The notes: generated from the sequence alone by a model not told the origin. Numbered from the stretch's first letter, positions 26,389 through 36,242 are shown. The stretch is 64,000 nt of DNA from Roseburia_C amylophila (GCF_025567465.1 NZ_JAOQKI010000014.1:11537-75536), one strand, 5' to 3'. Numbers and translations are program-made.

Positions 26389-28080
26389 TTATTTAACATT
26401 GATGCCACTGACATATTGCTGTAGAAACTGTTTCTTTCCACATGGTCTTCCAAAATAATATCCCTGCAGATAATCAACCTTCATTTCTTTCATTTTCAGA
26501 AGCCATTCTTTTTCCTCGATGCCTTCTGCGCATATCCTGACGTTAATACTATGTACCATTGGGATGATATTTTTATATAATTCATAATCCCTCGCACTGT
26601 TCATCGCCTTGGCAGTAAAATCCCTATCCATTTTCACGTAACTTGGATTCATATCACGGATACAATGAAGATTCGAATATCCTGTTCCAAAATCATCGAC
26701 CACAAAGGGAATCCCATTCTTGTCCAGAGTTTTACGAAATTTACAGAACGAAGGTGTCATATCCATAAATCCGCTTTCTGTCATTTCAACACATAAGCAT
26801 TCCGGCTGTAATGAATATTTTTGAATTGCATCCAGAATATCCCGCTCCACATTGCCTTGCAGAATCTGAACATAGGATACATTTACATTCATCCGGAAGT
26901 CAGGAATATATTTCTGCATTTCACAGCACATTGCTGCAGCTTCGTTCAAAATATATCTTCCAGCGGGAATGATCAATCCGGTCTCTTCCAATAATGGGAT
27001 AAACTCCATTGGTGAAACAAACTCCCGCCCTTCTTCCGTTATCATGGAAAAACGCATCAGTGCCTCTGCTCCAATGATCTGTTCGGACTGACAGTCCACG
27101 ATCGGCTGGTAGTATACTTCAAAGCCATCATAATGGTTCACAATAGCATTACGAAGTGTTGCTATGATTCTTCCTTTTCGTAAAAAGACCTCATAGTCAT
27201 CCTGGTCAAAAATATAGAATCCATTTTTACCCATGCTTTTTGCCTGTTTCAAGGCAAATTCAAACTTTTTACGGCATTCTTCGGTTCCCTCACAAAATGT
27301 TGCTGCATCTATAACACCAATAGAAATAGAAAATATAGCTTCATAATTTTCGGCTACTATGAAATTATAAAGTTTATCTGTGATCTTTTCTTTCAGTACC
27401 ACAGCGTCTTCGGAGGAAGAAGCTTCCAGATCCACGATCACATACTGATCCGCAACCAGATGGTAAAGCCTTTGATTATCAGAAAGACAGCTCTCCATGC
27501 AGTCGGCAACACTTTTTAAAATATAGTTACCATAATCCGCTCCTCTGGAACTATTGATTGCTCCGAAATCATCAATTCCTATATGCATAAAAAAACCCTT
27601 GGAAATGGGTTCCTTTTGTGCACGCAGGTAAGCAAGGAATTCCGGCCCGCCAAGCAGTCCTGTGACATTATCGGCTCTTCTCCTGTTGCCAGTCTCATTC
27701 AGACACCCAACCAGATACTCTGCCTTTCCCTGCTGATCAACGATCACGATACCACGGCAGTTAATCCAGACTGGCATACCTTCTTTATCAAGCCACCTGT
27801 AATGAAGATTATGTACATTTTCTCTTCCTTCGCATATATCCGCAAGATGCTTTGCAAGCATCCTGCGGTCTTCCTCATATACTACCTTCATAACTTCATT
27901 TGCAGCATCTGTCAGAACATTTTTCGACATATTAAACCGTTTCACAGCTGACTGTGAAATCTCAAAGGTATTATTCTGCAAATCAAATATATACAGGTAA
28001 TCATCCATACATCCTGTAATGATCTCAAATAAGATTTCTGCTGTCTGCTCTCCAAACACTCTAAATATATCATTAATCAC
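26389..28080 (-). CDS. PAS-degenerate GGDEF-EAL c-di-GMP phosphodiesterase
   Basis: 563 aa, soluble. A PAS-like domain (about 20-130) precedes a GGDEF-type domain whose signature is degenerate (VADQY in place of GGDEF), so it is probably a GTP or partner sensor. The EAL domain starts at about residue 310 and has intact GAEALMRF, EMTESGF and VVDDFGTGYSN motifs, so hydrolysis of c-di-GMP is expected. It lies 46 nt downstream of the chemoreceptor gene on the same strand, which links sensing to c-di-GMP removal. Confidence 0.9.
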   Translation of the reverse strand: MINDIFRVFGEQTAEILFEIITGCMDDYLYIFDLQNNTFEISQSAVKRFNMSKNVLTDAANEVMKVVYEEDRRMLAKHLADICEGRENVHNLHYRWLDKEGMPVWINCRGIVIVDQQGKAEYLVGCLNETGNRRRADNVTGLLGGPEFLAYLRAQKEPISKGFFMHIGIDDFGAINSSRGADYGNYILKSVADCMESCLSDNQRLYHLVADQYVIVDLEASSSEDAVVLKEKITDKLYNFIVAENYEAIFSISIGVIDAATFCEGTEECRKKFEFALKQAKSMGKNGFYIFDQDDYEVFLRKGRIIATLRNAIVNHYDGFEVYYQPIVDCQSEQIIGAEALMRFSMITEEGREFVSPMEFIPLLEETGLIIPAGRYILNEAAAMCCEMQKYIPDFRMNVNVSYVQILQGNVERDILDAIQKYSLQPECLCVEMTESGFMDMTPSFCKFRKTLDKNGIPFVVDDFGTGYSNLHCIRDMNPSYVKMDRDFTAKAMNSARDYELYKNIIPMVHSINVRICAEGIEEKEWLLKMKEMKVDYLQGYYFGRPCGKKQFLQQYVSGINVK

Positions 28081-28126
28081 AACAAGAACCTTCCTTCCGA
28101 CAACTTCACTCTATTCCTGCCATTTT

Positions 28127-29653
28127 CTAGAATAGCTTAAAGATATTCACACGGTCATGCATCTTGGATGCTCCCTCTGCCAGATTAATACTGATTGCAG
28201 TATTCTCTTCGGAGGATGCAGCATTGCCCTGTACTACGCCGGACAGCTGTTCAATTCCCTGGCCAATCTGCTCCAAGGACTCTGCCTGGGAGTTGGCTTT
28301 CTCCATGGTGTTCTCTGCAAGCTCTGCAAAAGACTCCATATCTGCAATGATCTGATTGAATGATTCTGCTGTTGTTCTTGTAATCATATTGCCCTTTTCG
28401 ATTTCCACTAAGGTCTTATCGATCAGATCTCTTGTATTTACAGCAGATTTTGCACTGTCTGCTGCCAGCTTGCCGATCTGATCTGCCACTACTGCAAATC
28501 CTCTTCCTGCTTCTCCTGCTCTGGCAGCTTCAATGGAAGCATTCAGGGATAACAGATTGGTCTGGGATGCAATATCCTCGATATCTGTGATAATATTACC
28601 AATCTCCTTGGAGATTTCTGTAATGTGCTCCATTTCCTTCAGCAGATCGTTCATTTTTTCTTTTTCTTCATTCGCTTTATTTGCAGAGGCTTTTACACGT
28701 GCAGATGCACTCTGTGTTTCCTTCGCCGTATTTGCCGCCAGATCCACGACCGTATCAATGGTGGCATTCAATTCCTCGATGACTCCTGCCTGCTCTGTTG
28801 CACCGTCCGCCAGGGATTTTGATGCATTTTCCACCTCGGATGAATTCGATGATACCTGTTCTGCCAGATTGCTGATCTCGGTCAGGGTACTGTTAAACCG
28901 TTTCAGAATATACAGCAGTGATGACTTCAATTCCGAGAAATCGCCTAGGAAATCTGTAATATCATCACCATTTCTGGTCAGGTCACCCTGCGCTATTGCC
29001 TTTACCTCCACAGAGATCTCGCTGACATAATCTGCCAGAATACCCATGGCTTCTTTCAGATTTCTGATGGTATCGCCAAGCTCATCCTCAGACTCATAGG
29101 TAAGCATTTCTACATTAGACAGTTCGCCCTTACGCAGGCTGGCAACTGCTGCCTCTATCTGTTCTACCGGCTCGGTAATGGAATTGGTAATGATCTTTCC
29201 GATCAGTGTCGTCACTACAGCAATCGCAAGACCTGTTGCCACGATCACGACAAATATGATGATGGTGCATACATTGGCCATGGTCTTTGCCTGATCTAAT
29301 TCTGCCTGGAACTCGTCACGTAATATAGTTAATTTTTCAGCAAAAGCTTTATATTCTTCATACACCTCTCCGGTCATCAGCTTCGATGCTTCCTGCTGTT
29401 TACCCTCACGGCTCAACTTCAGGATTTCATCTGAAGCAGTTCTGTATGTTTCCCATGCAGCGCTTGCTGCTTTGTAATCATCCTGTCCTTTTTGAGCATC
29501 ACTGTCTGCGGACATGATTGCATCCAGATTCACACTGGTATCCTGGATCTGACTCTCCAGCTTCTGGATTTCTTCTTCGCAGGAGTTCATGACTGCATCA
29601 TCTGATTCTACCAGATGCTGATACTGTTTGATTCTGTATTTCGCAGTCACCAT
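28127..29653 (-). CDS. Methyl-accepting chemotaxis protein, lacking the first membrane helix
   Basis: 508 aa. Residues 1-120 form a four-helix-bundle-like sensor. One membrane helix (about 127-155) precedes a HAMP domain and the signalling domain with the conserved hairpin tip region (IEDIASQTNLLSLNASIEAARAG in pieces). The usual N-terminal helix before the sensor is absent; the ATG at 29653 follows AAAGGAAGAG directly, and no hydrophobic sequence precedes it in frame. It is either an N-terminally truncated receptor or one whose sensor is cytoplasmic. Confidence 0.85.
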   Translation of the reverse strand: MVTAKYRIKQYQHLVESDDAVMNSCEEEIQKLESQIQDTSVNLDAIMSADSDAQKGQDDYKAASAAWETYRTASDEILKLSREGKQQEASKLMTGEVYEEYKAFAEKLTILRDEFQAELDQAKTMANVCTIIIFVVIVATGLAIAVVTTLIGKIITNSITEPVEQIEAAVASLRKGELSNVEMLTYESEDELGDTIRNLKEAMGILADYVSEISVEVKAIAQGDLTRNGDDITDFLGDFSELKSSLLYILKRFNSTLTEISNLAEQVSSNSSEVENASKSLADGATEQAGVIEELNATIDTVVDLAANTAKETQSASARVKASANKANEEKEKMNDLLKEMEHITEISKEIGNIITDIEDIASQTNLLSLNASIEAARAGEAGRGFAVVADQIGKLAADSAKSAVNTRDLIDKTLVEIEKGNMITRTTAESFNQIIADMESFAELAENTMEKANSQAESLEQIGQGIEQLSGVVQGNAASSEENTAISINLAEGASKMHDRVNIFKLF

Positions 29654-30020
29654 GATAGTTTTCTCTTCCTTTGTAAATTATTGATCTTTTATCACATTTG
29701 TTTATCCATATATAGAACTAAAATAGCATACTTTATTGGAAAAATCTATTAAAAATAGCATTAAATTATTTTCTACGGTAATTTTTCATATCTAAAGTAA
29801 CAAATCGTTACCTTTACTTTGAAAAATATCAGTAAAAATATATCCACTTATAAGATTGTCCTTACAAGTGGATATTTCTTTTTAGCTTATTTTTTTACAA
29901 CCGTAATTAAGTAATGATGGTAGTATAACAACCTCATTTGAAGGTATTTGTTCCAATCCGAGCAAGACAAAGAAATCCTTTGATTTTAACGCAATCACTC
30001 TTTCCCTTTATGTCCTATTT
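29654..30020. other. Intergenic region with one hairpin
   Basis: An AT-rich 367-nt stretch without genes. The only structure I see is a hairpin, ATATCCACTT ... AAGTGGATAT (29840-29849 with 29866-29875), with T-runs on both sides. It can terminate the XRE/small-protein operon that ends at 30021. Confidence 0.5.
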
Positions 30021-30410
30021 CTAATTTGGATAAAACGTACATATTTCATGATAATTTTTGCCTTTATATTTATATGTTACCTCTACTGTAGCATAACTTC
30101 CATCTGCACATATTTTAGGTGTACTTGCTTTCATATTTGATACTCCTGTTGCTAACGAGCCGCATATTTCTACATTTGATATTCCCACTATCTGGCTATA
30201 TGAATCTTGAATCTGTAATGTTGCCCGTACACACACTCTATCAGAGGGACTCCAAACATCTTTTGTAATTATTAATATAGTTCTTGCGTTTCCTTTTTCT
30301 ATATCCCATGCCTCATTTTCATTCTGTAATACTTCTTTTGCATTTACTGGCATACTCCCCAATATTGCCAATACTATCACACAACAAATTACTTTTTTTA
30401 TTCTATACAT
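30021..30410 (-). CDS. Small secreted protein of unknown function
   Basis: 129 aa with a Sec signal peptide (residues 1-24, VICCVIVLAILGSMPVNAKE). The mature part is beta-rich with three cysteines (VCVRA, EICGS, KICAD) and no known motif. It overlaps the stop of the upstream XRE/membrane regulator by 8 nt, so the two are coexpressed. A role as extracytoplasmic partner or target of that regulator is only a guess. Confidence 0.6.
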   Translation of the reverse strand: MYRIKKVICCVIVLAILGSMPVNAKEVLQNENEAWDIEKGNARTILIITKDVWSPSDRVCVRATLQIQDSYSQIVGISNVEICGSLATGVSNMKASTPKICADGSYATVEVTYKYKGKNYHEICTFYPN

Positions 30411-31074
30411 CTTTTTTAACCTCCTTTGTAATCTCTACTTCTTCTACTCCCGGTATCCATGCATTTTTCCATAATACCCGGTGTCCCAAATACCAGATTT
30501 CAATATGTTGTCCTTCTTTAATATCTTTAAACCTTCCGGCACTTCCATCCGGTAATGTTACCGGGATTGCATCATCTTGCGCCAGACGATATACCTTTCC
30601 AGGATTTTTTCCATTTGCATCTGTCTCTCTTACATAAATCACTTCACCCTTCGATTCAACCACTGCATTCATACATAAATGATATTCTAAAATATAATTT
30701 TTCTGAATGTTCTCTACACTGTATCCGATTAAAACTCCAAATAGCACAAACAGAATACACAACACCCACCGGTACTTTCGTATCTGTCTTTTTTTCTCCC
30801 TCTTTGCAATATCTATAGTATCTTTTACCAGCTCATTTACCGTATGTTCTGCCCTGCCAGCCTCTTCTCCCCGGATAATATCAGCAACATCCACCTGAAA
30901 TACCTGTGCCAGCTCTTCCATCAATTCAATATCCGGAAATGAGATTCCGCGCTCCCATTTCGAAACTGCTTTGTCTGAAATATGAAGCTGTTCTGCAAGC
31001 TGCATTTGTGTCCAGCCTTTCTTTTTCCGAAGGTTTCTGATATATTCGCCTGTTTTTTCTTTATCCATACCCAT
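30403..31074 (-). CDS. XRE-family regulator with membrane segment and extracytoplasmic domain
   Basis: 223 aa. The N-terminal HTH (WTQMQLAEQLHISDKAVSKW) at residues about 19-45 is of the Cro/C1 type. Then come a basic linker, one membrane helix (YRWVLCILFVLFGVLIGYSV, about 105-125) and an outside domain of about 95 residues. Such one-component, membrane-bound regulators sense an extracellular cue and bind DNA at the membrane. The next gene, coupled by overlap, encodes a small secreted protein. Confidence 0.8.
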   Translation of the reverse strand: MGMDKEKTGEYIRNLRKKKGWTQMQLAEQLHISDKAVSKWERGISFPDIELMEELAQVFQVDVADIIRGEEAGRAEHTVNELVKDTIDIAKREKKRQIRKYRWVLCILFVLFGVLIGYSVENIQKNYILEYHLCMNAVVESKGEVIYVRETDANGKNPGKVYRLAQDDAIPVTLPDGSAGRFKDIKEGQHIEIWYLGHRVLWKNAWIPGVEEVEITKEVKKDV

Positions 31075-31275
31075 CCTCGTCCGTTTGCCGGACTTCTTCT
31101 CCTCCCTGATATTTTGATACCTTTATTCTATATGAATTTCGATATTTTTGCACTCTACTCCTGGTTTAGTGCGTATAAAAATGCAGGATTCAAGGTTTTC
31201 CCTCTCTTCCTGCATTGCCTGCTTTTTTATTATCTCTCCAAACCTCGTCCATTTCCGATTTGTGCCTCCTATTTT

Positions 31276-31659
31276 TCAGACTGTAATTTCAATTTGGTTA
31301 TCTTCGAATGCAACAATACAACTTTCATAATAACCATCTCCAGTCTTTCTTGGACCGCTGACAACTTCATAACCATCTGCCTTTAACTCTGCCGTCAAAG
31401 TATCAACCTTTTCTTTGCTGCCTACGCTAAAAGCAATGTGCGCATATCCGGTACGAGTAAGCTCTTTTGGACAATCCGACATTTCTGGTTTATTCATAAT
31501 CTCTATATGTGTATCATCATCAAATGAAAGAAAATAAGAGCGGAAATCCGTCTGAAAATTATGATATCCATCGTTTGATTTTGCATCAAAATATTTCACA
31601 AAAAAATTTCTTGCTTCTTCCAGATTATTTACATATAATGCAATATGTTCGATTTTCAT
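31276..31659 (-). CDS. VOC-family (glyoxalase/bleomycin-resistance fold) protein
   Basis: 127 aa. MKIEHIALYVNNLEEARNFF is the standard opening strand and helix of vicinal oxygen chelate proteins. HIEIMNKPE and AHIAFSVGSKEKVDTL give the second metal-ligand region, and QIEITV closes the fold. Closest in type to SMU1112c/YaeR-like glyoxalases of unknown substrate. A 65-codon open frame at 31625-31825 overlaps both this gene and the hydrolase and is not called. Confidence 0.88.
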   Translation of the reverse strand: MKIEHIALYVNNLEEARNFFVKYFDAKSNDGYHNFQTDFRSYFLSFDDDTHIEIMNKPEMSDCPKELTRTGYAHIAFSVGSKEKVDTLTAELKADGYEVVSGPRKTGDGYYESCIVAFEDNQIEITV

Positions 31660-31790
31660 AGTTTGTTTTTCCTATCTTTTTATTAATTTTCTTTTCCTGT
31701 TCTGCTTCCATTTTAACTTCTTTATATGTGAGTACAACTCCAATTACAGATGCAATAAGAACAAATGGTGCAATCCTCACAAACAGGAAG

Positions 31791-32417
31791 TTAACTGATA
31801 CTATCATAAAATCTTTGCAACACAATCGCCAACTCTTCCGGGGCTTCTATGTTTGCTTCATGACCTGTTTTCATAAGTTCATGGAAGTAGGAATTGTTCA
31901 GATAATGGCAAAGTTCTTTTGAAGTTTTTTTGTTTGCATTGTCCTTCTCTCCACAAACGATTAATACCGGACAAGACACCTTATGCAGTGAGTCACTGAA
32001 ATCTAATTCAGCCATCGTACCACATAGTTTAATAACATCTGCTTTTTTGAAGCCCATTTTATTGAATGCCGAATTCGGCATAAGATGAAACAATATATTC
32101 TGAACTTTCAATAATTTTCGGGGCATTTTATATTGTGCTGCAATTAATATGAGTGCCTTTACTTTATCTGGGTGGTCTATCGCATAATTAAGTGCCAGAA
32201 CAGCTCCTAGAGAAAGCCCACACAAGACAATTTCTTCGTTCTCCTTGTCGCATTCTGATGAGAATGCTGAATATAATTCCTTATATGTAGCAGATTTCCT
32301 TTCTAACAGCTCTGATAAACTCAAACTGCAACTGCTTTTCGATACTTTCGTCTCTTTTATTACTCTATTCCAACTGTCTGGTTTTTGCCCTAATCCATGC
32401 AAATATAAATACTTCAT
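31791..32417 (-). CDS. Alpha/beta hydrolase
   Basis: 208 aa. The nucleophile elbow CGLSLGAVLAL holds the Ser. The Asp is in LIVCGEKDNANKK, and the His is in MKTGHEANIEAPEEL, so the triad is complete. HGLG near the N-terminus supplies the oxyanion hole. A small cytoplasmic esterase or thioesterase-like enzyme; the substrate is unknown. Confidence 0.88.
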   Translation of the reverse strand: MKYLYLHGLGQKPDSWNRVIKETKVSKSSCSLSLSELLERKSATYKELYSAFSSECDKENEEIVLCGLSLGAVLALNYAIDHPDKVKALILIAAQYKMPRKLLKVQNILFHLMPNSAFNKMGFKKADVIKLCGTMAELDFSDSLHKVSCPVLIVCGEKDNANKKTSKELCHYLNNSYFHELMKTGHEANIEAPEELAIVLQRFYDSIS

Positions 32418-32445
32418 ATATTGTCACTCCGTCAAATTTTGATTT

Positions 32446-32871
32446 CTATTTTTGTTTCCATAGCATAGTGTATTCTTTTTCACCAGTAGCTTCATCCAAA
32501 CCTTTACATTGAATAATGAACCCTTCTCTTTGGTAAAAAGAAATTGCTCTGGCATTCTTCTGGTATACATTTAATTGTAATCTATCTTTTTTATCCTTAA
32601 TATAATTCAATAAAAGCTTACCTATGCCACATGACTGCATTTCTTCAGAAACAAAAATACCTTCAATATATTCATTATTTAGTCCTACAAATCCTTGTAT
32701 CATCTTATCCATTTCAAACACATAGACTTCGGATTGTGACATCATTTCTTTCACTAATTCATAATTACTTTTCCAGTATTGATTGGAAATAAAATAATGC
32801 GTTTTCAGATTTGTCTTTAACCATATGTCAGCAACTCTATTGATATCTCCGTTCAGCAACTTTCTAATCAT
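32446..32871 (-). CDS. GNAT family N-acetyltransferase
   Basis: 141 aa from the ATG at 32871, preceded by GTGGAG; an extra 8 residues are possible from 32895. The acetyl-CoA loop is EEMQSCGIGKLLLNYI (Q/RxxGxG/A), followed by LNVYQKNARAISFYQREGF, the hallmark of YjaB/PhnO-like acetyltransferases. The substrate is unknown. Confidence 0.88.
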   Translation of the reverse strand: MIRKLLNGDINRVADIWLKTNLKTHYFISNQYWKSNYELVKEMMSQSEVYVFEMDKMIQGFVGLNNEYIEGIFVSEEMQSCGIGKLLLNYIKDKKDRLQLNVYQKNARAISFYQREGFIIQCKGLDEATGEKEYTMLWKQK

Positions 32872-33085
32872 AACAAATATTCTCCACAACTGCATCCTTT
32901 CTGCTTTTCTCTTTTTTCATTCTATAACAAGCTCACCATTAATCATCAATTTTTTGATATTTTTTCTTTTTCCCCACTGTAAAACAGCCTCTGAGCGTTT
33001 CTATAGGCTTTGATGTCCGGGCAGCCTTCGGGTTGCCTTTACATAGTTTCCACTTTCAAAAAATAAAAAAATTGTGTTTTTAAAA

Positions 33086-33315
33086 GTGGGGGACTATATA
33101 AAAACAATCACGAGAGCAAAATATATCGATAGAATCATTGAACTGAATGGTACTACTGACATCAAGATTATCTTCATCGACTTCATGGATTTGGCGTATG
33201 AAAAAAATCAAGGAACACCATTCCTTACACGCCTATGTGTAAGAACATTATCAGGAAGGCAAAACGAACTATATAAAGGCGTCTTCCTGAAAACATACAA
33301 AAACTATATAACATA
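33086..33315 (+). pseudogene. AAA ATPase pseudogene (DUF4143-type), internally deleted and frameshifted
   Basis: The segment reads GDYIKTITRAKYIDRIIELN, then GTTDIKIIFIDFMDLAYEK. This joins the start of the common ATPase (where DIKI is normally followed by the GIRRSGKS P-loop) directly to sequence well past the P-loop. After AYEK the frame shifts: the +1 frame continues KIKEHHSLHAYV, stop, EHYQEGKTNY, matching the same family. Dead gene, bordering the integrative element. Confidence 0.7.
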
Positions 33316-33342
33316 GGGCATGAATGATTTTTTCTCCATCAA

Positions 33343-33352
33343 ACTGGAATTT
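33343..33352 (+). repeat. Candidate left boundary repeat (10 bp) of the integrative element
   Basis: ACTGGAATTT at 33343-33352 recurs in the same orientation at 37821-37830, just beyond the integrase-relaxase module (spacing about 4.48 kb). It is short and AT-rich, so chance is possible. Confidence 0.3.
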
Positions 33353-33384
33353 ATCTATTAACTCTCTTAACTTTCCCCTATTTT

Positions 33385-33475
33385 CAAGGCTTCCCGCCAT
33401 TGAAAATTCTATATATGTATCCTTTTCCCTTGTTTTTGCCCTTATGGGATAATTACAAGGGAAAATTCATTATTC
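33385..33475. other. att-like site next to the integrase gene
   Basis: Contains TTTTCAAGG followed by arm-like repeats CCCTTG ... TGCCCTTA ... CAAGGGAAAA. The same vocabulary recurs at 39413-39525 and, inverted, at 41920-42015. A site abutting the 3' end of a tyrosine integrase gene with inverted and direct arm repeats is typical of attL/attR. The exact crossover point is not visible. Confidence 0.5.
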
Positions 33476-33481
33476 AGTTGT

Positions 33482-34780
33482 TTAATCGTTGCCTGCCACT
33501 TTATCAAGAAGTCTTGCGGAAGTCCGCTTTGCTTCCCTTGTAGCATGGGCATAGACATTCATGGTGGTACTCACGTCTGAGTGTCCTAACAGTTCCTGCA
33601 CATCCTTAGGCTGAGCCCCGTTGGATAAGAGGTTTGTCGTGTAGGTATGCCTCAGTGTGTGGAAATGGAAACCTTCAAGCTCCGGTACTTTTCTTCCTGC
33701 TGTCCGGCAGGCTGTTTCTATGGTTGCCGGAAGTTCCAGACAACCATCCTCCCTTAAGCATACAAAGAAGATTTCGGTGTAATCTTCCGGCACATTCTCT
33801 GTCATTCCCAAATGATAATACTCGTAATGCACCCGATTCTTTTCCATTACTTCTCTGTAAAAATTCCGCTGGTAGAGTTCCCCATACTGAAAACGGTTTT
33901 TGTGCTGTTCCTTTTTTGCATTCCTCAAAATATCTGCGAGGGTATCGCCAAAGTCAACAACCCTGATCTTTTTCCACTTTGTCGGACCGATTTCGTGCTT
34001 ATGGGTAGCACCATTGTAGCGGATGCTCCTGCGTACAGTGAGATACTGTTCTTCAAGGTTGATATCCTGCCATGTCAGACCTGCTACCTCTCCAAGTCTG
34101 AGACCTGTAAAGTATGCTATCTGAACCGGAAGAATCGCATCCCCACTTCGTTTTCCAAGCTGTTCAATCAGTTTCCGGTACATTTCAAAGGAAAGCGGTT
34201 TAACCTTGTCTCTGTCTGTGGCTGTTTCATCCGCAAACAAATCTGTTTCTTCCTTTTTATGCCTCATCACCACATACTGCATTGGATTGAAGGTAATAAA
34301 CTGTTTCGGAAATACCGCAAACCGGAATGACTGTTGCAATACTGCTGAAAATGACCTTACATAATCAATGGAATATCCTTTTGATATAAAATCTCCCACA
34401 GTGCCTCCAAATGAGAGCAAATCCATAAACTCCTGCAGGTGTACCGAAGTCACCGTTTTCAGTTTCCTTTTGCTGATAGGGTGTTGTTTGATTCTCCCAA
34501 TTGTCTGAAGATAATTGCCAACCGTTCCATTACTCAATGTGCCTGTCTTTAATTCTTCCTCAGCCCACAGGTCAAGCAACTCTCCGAGTGTGATGTTTTC
34601 AGCCTTTGCAACAAACCGCTTGGCTTCATAATCCTCCATTGCCTGCCTCAACAGCTTTTCCGTCTCGCTTTTGTTTTCCGTACCTGCAAATTCCTTCTGC
34701 ACCAGATTACCGCTTGCATCTTCCACATAGAAGCGGTAGTACCATTTCTTGCCTTTCTTTCTTACAGAACCTTTTGCCAT
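33482..34780 (-). CDS. int: Tyrosine recombinase / integrase of an integrative mobilizable element
   Basis: 432 aa from the ATG at 34780, preceded by AAAGGAGT. An AP2-like N-terminal arm-binding domain (GKKWYYRFYVEDASGNLVQK), a SAM-like core-binding domain (about 60-170) and the catalytic domain are present. Catalytic residues visible: Arg in TGLRLGEVAGL, HTLRHTYTT (HxxR), LGHSDVSTT and the Tyr in MNVYAHA. It catalyses integration and excision. Its 3' end abuts the att-like site. Confidence 0.93.
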   Translation of the reverse strand: MAKGSVRKKGKKWYYRFYVEDASGNLVQKEFAGTENKSETEKLLRQAMEDYEAKRFVAKAENITLGELLDLWAEEELKTGTLSNGTVGNYLQTIGRIKQHPISKRKLKTVTSVHLQEFMDLLSFGGTVGDFISKGYSIDYVRSFSAVLQQSFRFAVFPKQFITFNPMQYVVMRHKKEETDLFADETATDRDKVKPLSFEMYRKLIEQLGKRSGDAILPVQIAYFTGLRLGEVAGLTWQDINLEEQYLTVRRSIRYNGATHKHEIGPTKWKKIRVVDFGDTLADILRNAKKEQHKNRFQYGELYQRNFYREVMEKNRVHYEYYHLGMTENVPEDYTEIFFVCLREDGCLELPATIETACRTAGRKVPELEGFHFHTLRHTYTTNLLSNGAQPKDVQELLGHSDVSTTMNVYAHATREAKRTSARLLDKVAGND

Positions 34781-34864
34781 AATCGTTACTCCTTTCGATA
34801 TCGACAATCGGAACTGATGAAATGCTTTCTGCGTGTAAGTATATCATAACTCCGGTTGTCTAAT

Positions 34865-35485
34865 CTATACCGGTTCGGAGTCTTTCTCTGAAAGAAGATT
34901 TGCAAGCCTTACGGCTGCCGTTTCGGGATTCTTGGAATAGAGCCTTACAATGTCGCCCATGTCGTTCAGTGCGTTTACCGTATGGGTGATTTCCCTAAGG
35001 AACATAATCTCATTATATTCCTGATTGGATTCAAACCCCATTACTTTTGCAATTGTGGCATCTTCCGTATTCCCTTTAAAATTCTTACAGGCATATTGAA
35101 AGGAATCAACGAATAATTCGTATTCCTTCAACATCAGCAGCAGTAAATCTTTGGAAAAATCCGCTTCGTCTGCCTTCATATCATAAGGCAGTTTGGAGAG
35201 AATGGAAGTCATGGTATCACGAATCTGTAATTCCCTTTTATCCGTAACATCACTTGTCATTTCTTCCGTCTCGCCCTTCAGCCACTCCACTGATACATGA
35301 AGTGCTTCCGACAGACCATCCAGAACAAGCTTCTTGGTGTTGTCAATCGTTCCTGCCTCATACCGCTGTATGGTGGAAGCGGTAACTCCCATCTTTTCTG
35401 CTATATAAGGCTGGTTGACACCTAATTCCAGTCTGCGTTGTTTTGCCCTGCTACCGATTAACTTGCGTAATTCTTTATCTTTCAT
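34865..35485 (-). CDS. XRE-family repressor of the integrative element
   Basis: 206 aa. The N-terminal Cro/C1 HTH (QPYIAEKMGVTASTIQRYEA, about 25-44) is followed by a helical C-terminal domain of about 120 residues. It lies between the integrase gene and the divergent excisionase gene, the usual place for the element's control gene. It probably represses the rightward xis/relaxase promoter across the 175-nt gap. Confidence 0.85.
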   Translation of the reverse strand: MKDKELRKLIGSRAKQRRLELGVNQPYIAEKMGVTASTIQRYEAGTIDNTKKLVLDGLSEALHVSVEWLKGETEEMTSDVTDKRELQIRDTMTSILSKLPYDMKADEADFSKDLLLLMLKEYELFVDSFQYACKNFKGNTEDATIAKVMGFESNQEYNEIMFLREITHTVNALNDMGDIVRLYSKNPETAAVRLANLLSEKDSEPV

Positions 35486-35660
35486 TCTGATACGCCTCCT
35501 TTTTCGGTATGGCTAAAGTATAACACAGTAAAAGTAGCATTGCAATATGCAAGTTAATAATTACTTTTAAAATTTCGTAACGCTTGACAAGAAGATATAA
35601 AAGTTATATAGTAGGCATAGTTACAAAATTGCATTATGCAATTCAAGAGGAGGTGTTTTA

Positions 35661-35891
35661 ATGACAGAAGTGAAGATTGCACTGTCCATTGAGGAAGCTG
35701 CCGACTATACGGGTATCGGCAGAAATACCCTGCGGAAACTGGTAGAATGGAAAAAGCTTCCGGTATTGAAGGTAGGACGGAAAGTCCTTATCAAAACGGA
35801 TATGCTTGAAAAGTTCATGACCGCCAATGAAGGCAGGGACTTAAGGGACAAAGGAAATGTCAGAGCTGTCACAAGAAATGTGACAAATTAA
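35661..35891 (+). CDS. xis: Excisionase-like DNA-binding protein
   Basis: 76 aa. A MerR-like winged helix: ALSIEEAADYTGIGRNTLRK, then KLPVLKVGRKVLIKTDMLEK, as in Tn916-type Xis proteins. GAGGAGG lies 8 nt before the ATG. It bends att DNA and directs the integrase toward excision. It is transcribed toward the relaxase, divergently from the repressor. Confidence 0.85.
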   Translation: MTEVKIALSIEEAADYTGIGRNTLRKLVEWKKLPVLKVGRKVLIKTDMLEKFMTANEGRDLRDKGNVRAVTRNVTN

Positions 35892-36242
35892 ATAGGGACA
35901 GTCCTAAGACCATCCCTAAGGTATGTATCTGACCGAAGCCATGATATACCTACACGCAAATAGATTATACCATGTGCTTCCTCTAAGATACAACCGGAAA
36001 TTTAAGAAGTGGGGAAGAAACTTTTTTATACAAGCCCTCGGCGTTTGAGAGCGAAATACACCCCTCGCACAAATCTTACGATTTGTACTCTGTGTATTTC
36101 GCCCTGCTGGGAGCTTTTCGCCGACAGGCGGATATGTTCGTAGACAGGCTACCTATGTAGCCTACTCACTTTCACATTAGAAAGTTTCCCATCCTCATTT
36201 CTTGCAGCTTCGTACTTGGCAGATACGGAAAGGAGGAAGCAC
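35892..36242 (+). other. Non-coding region with nested inverted repeats, candidate oriT
   Basis: No gene. It holds a nested dyad: outer arms GCGAAATACAC (36051-36061) and GTGTATTTCGC (36092-36102), inner arms ACAAATC (36069-36075) and GATTTGT (36080-36086). Location directly upstream of a relaxase gene is where oriT usually lies in mobilizable elements. No nic sequence was identified. Confidence 0.4.

Noticed and set aside
31625..31825. A 66-codon open frame with a hydrophobic stretch between the VOC and hydrolase genes.
   Set aside because: No RBS, overlaps both neighbours and has no recognisable pattern; most likely not a gene.
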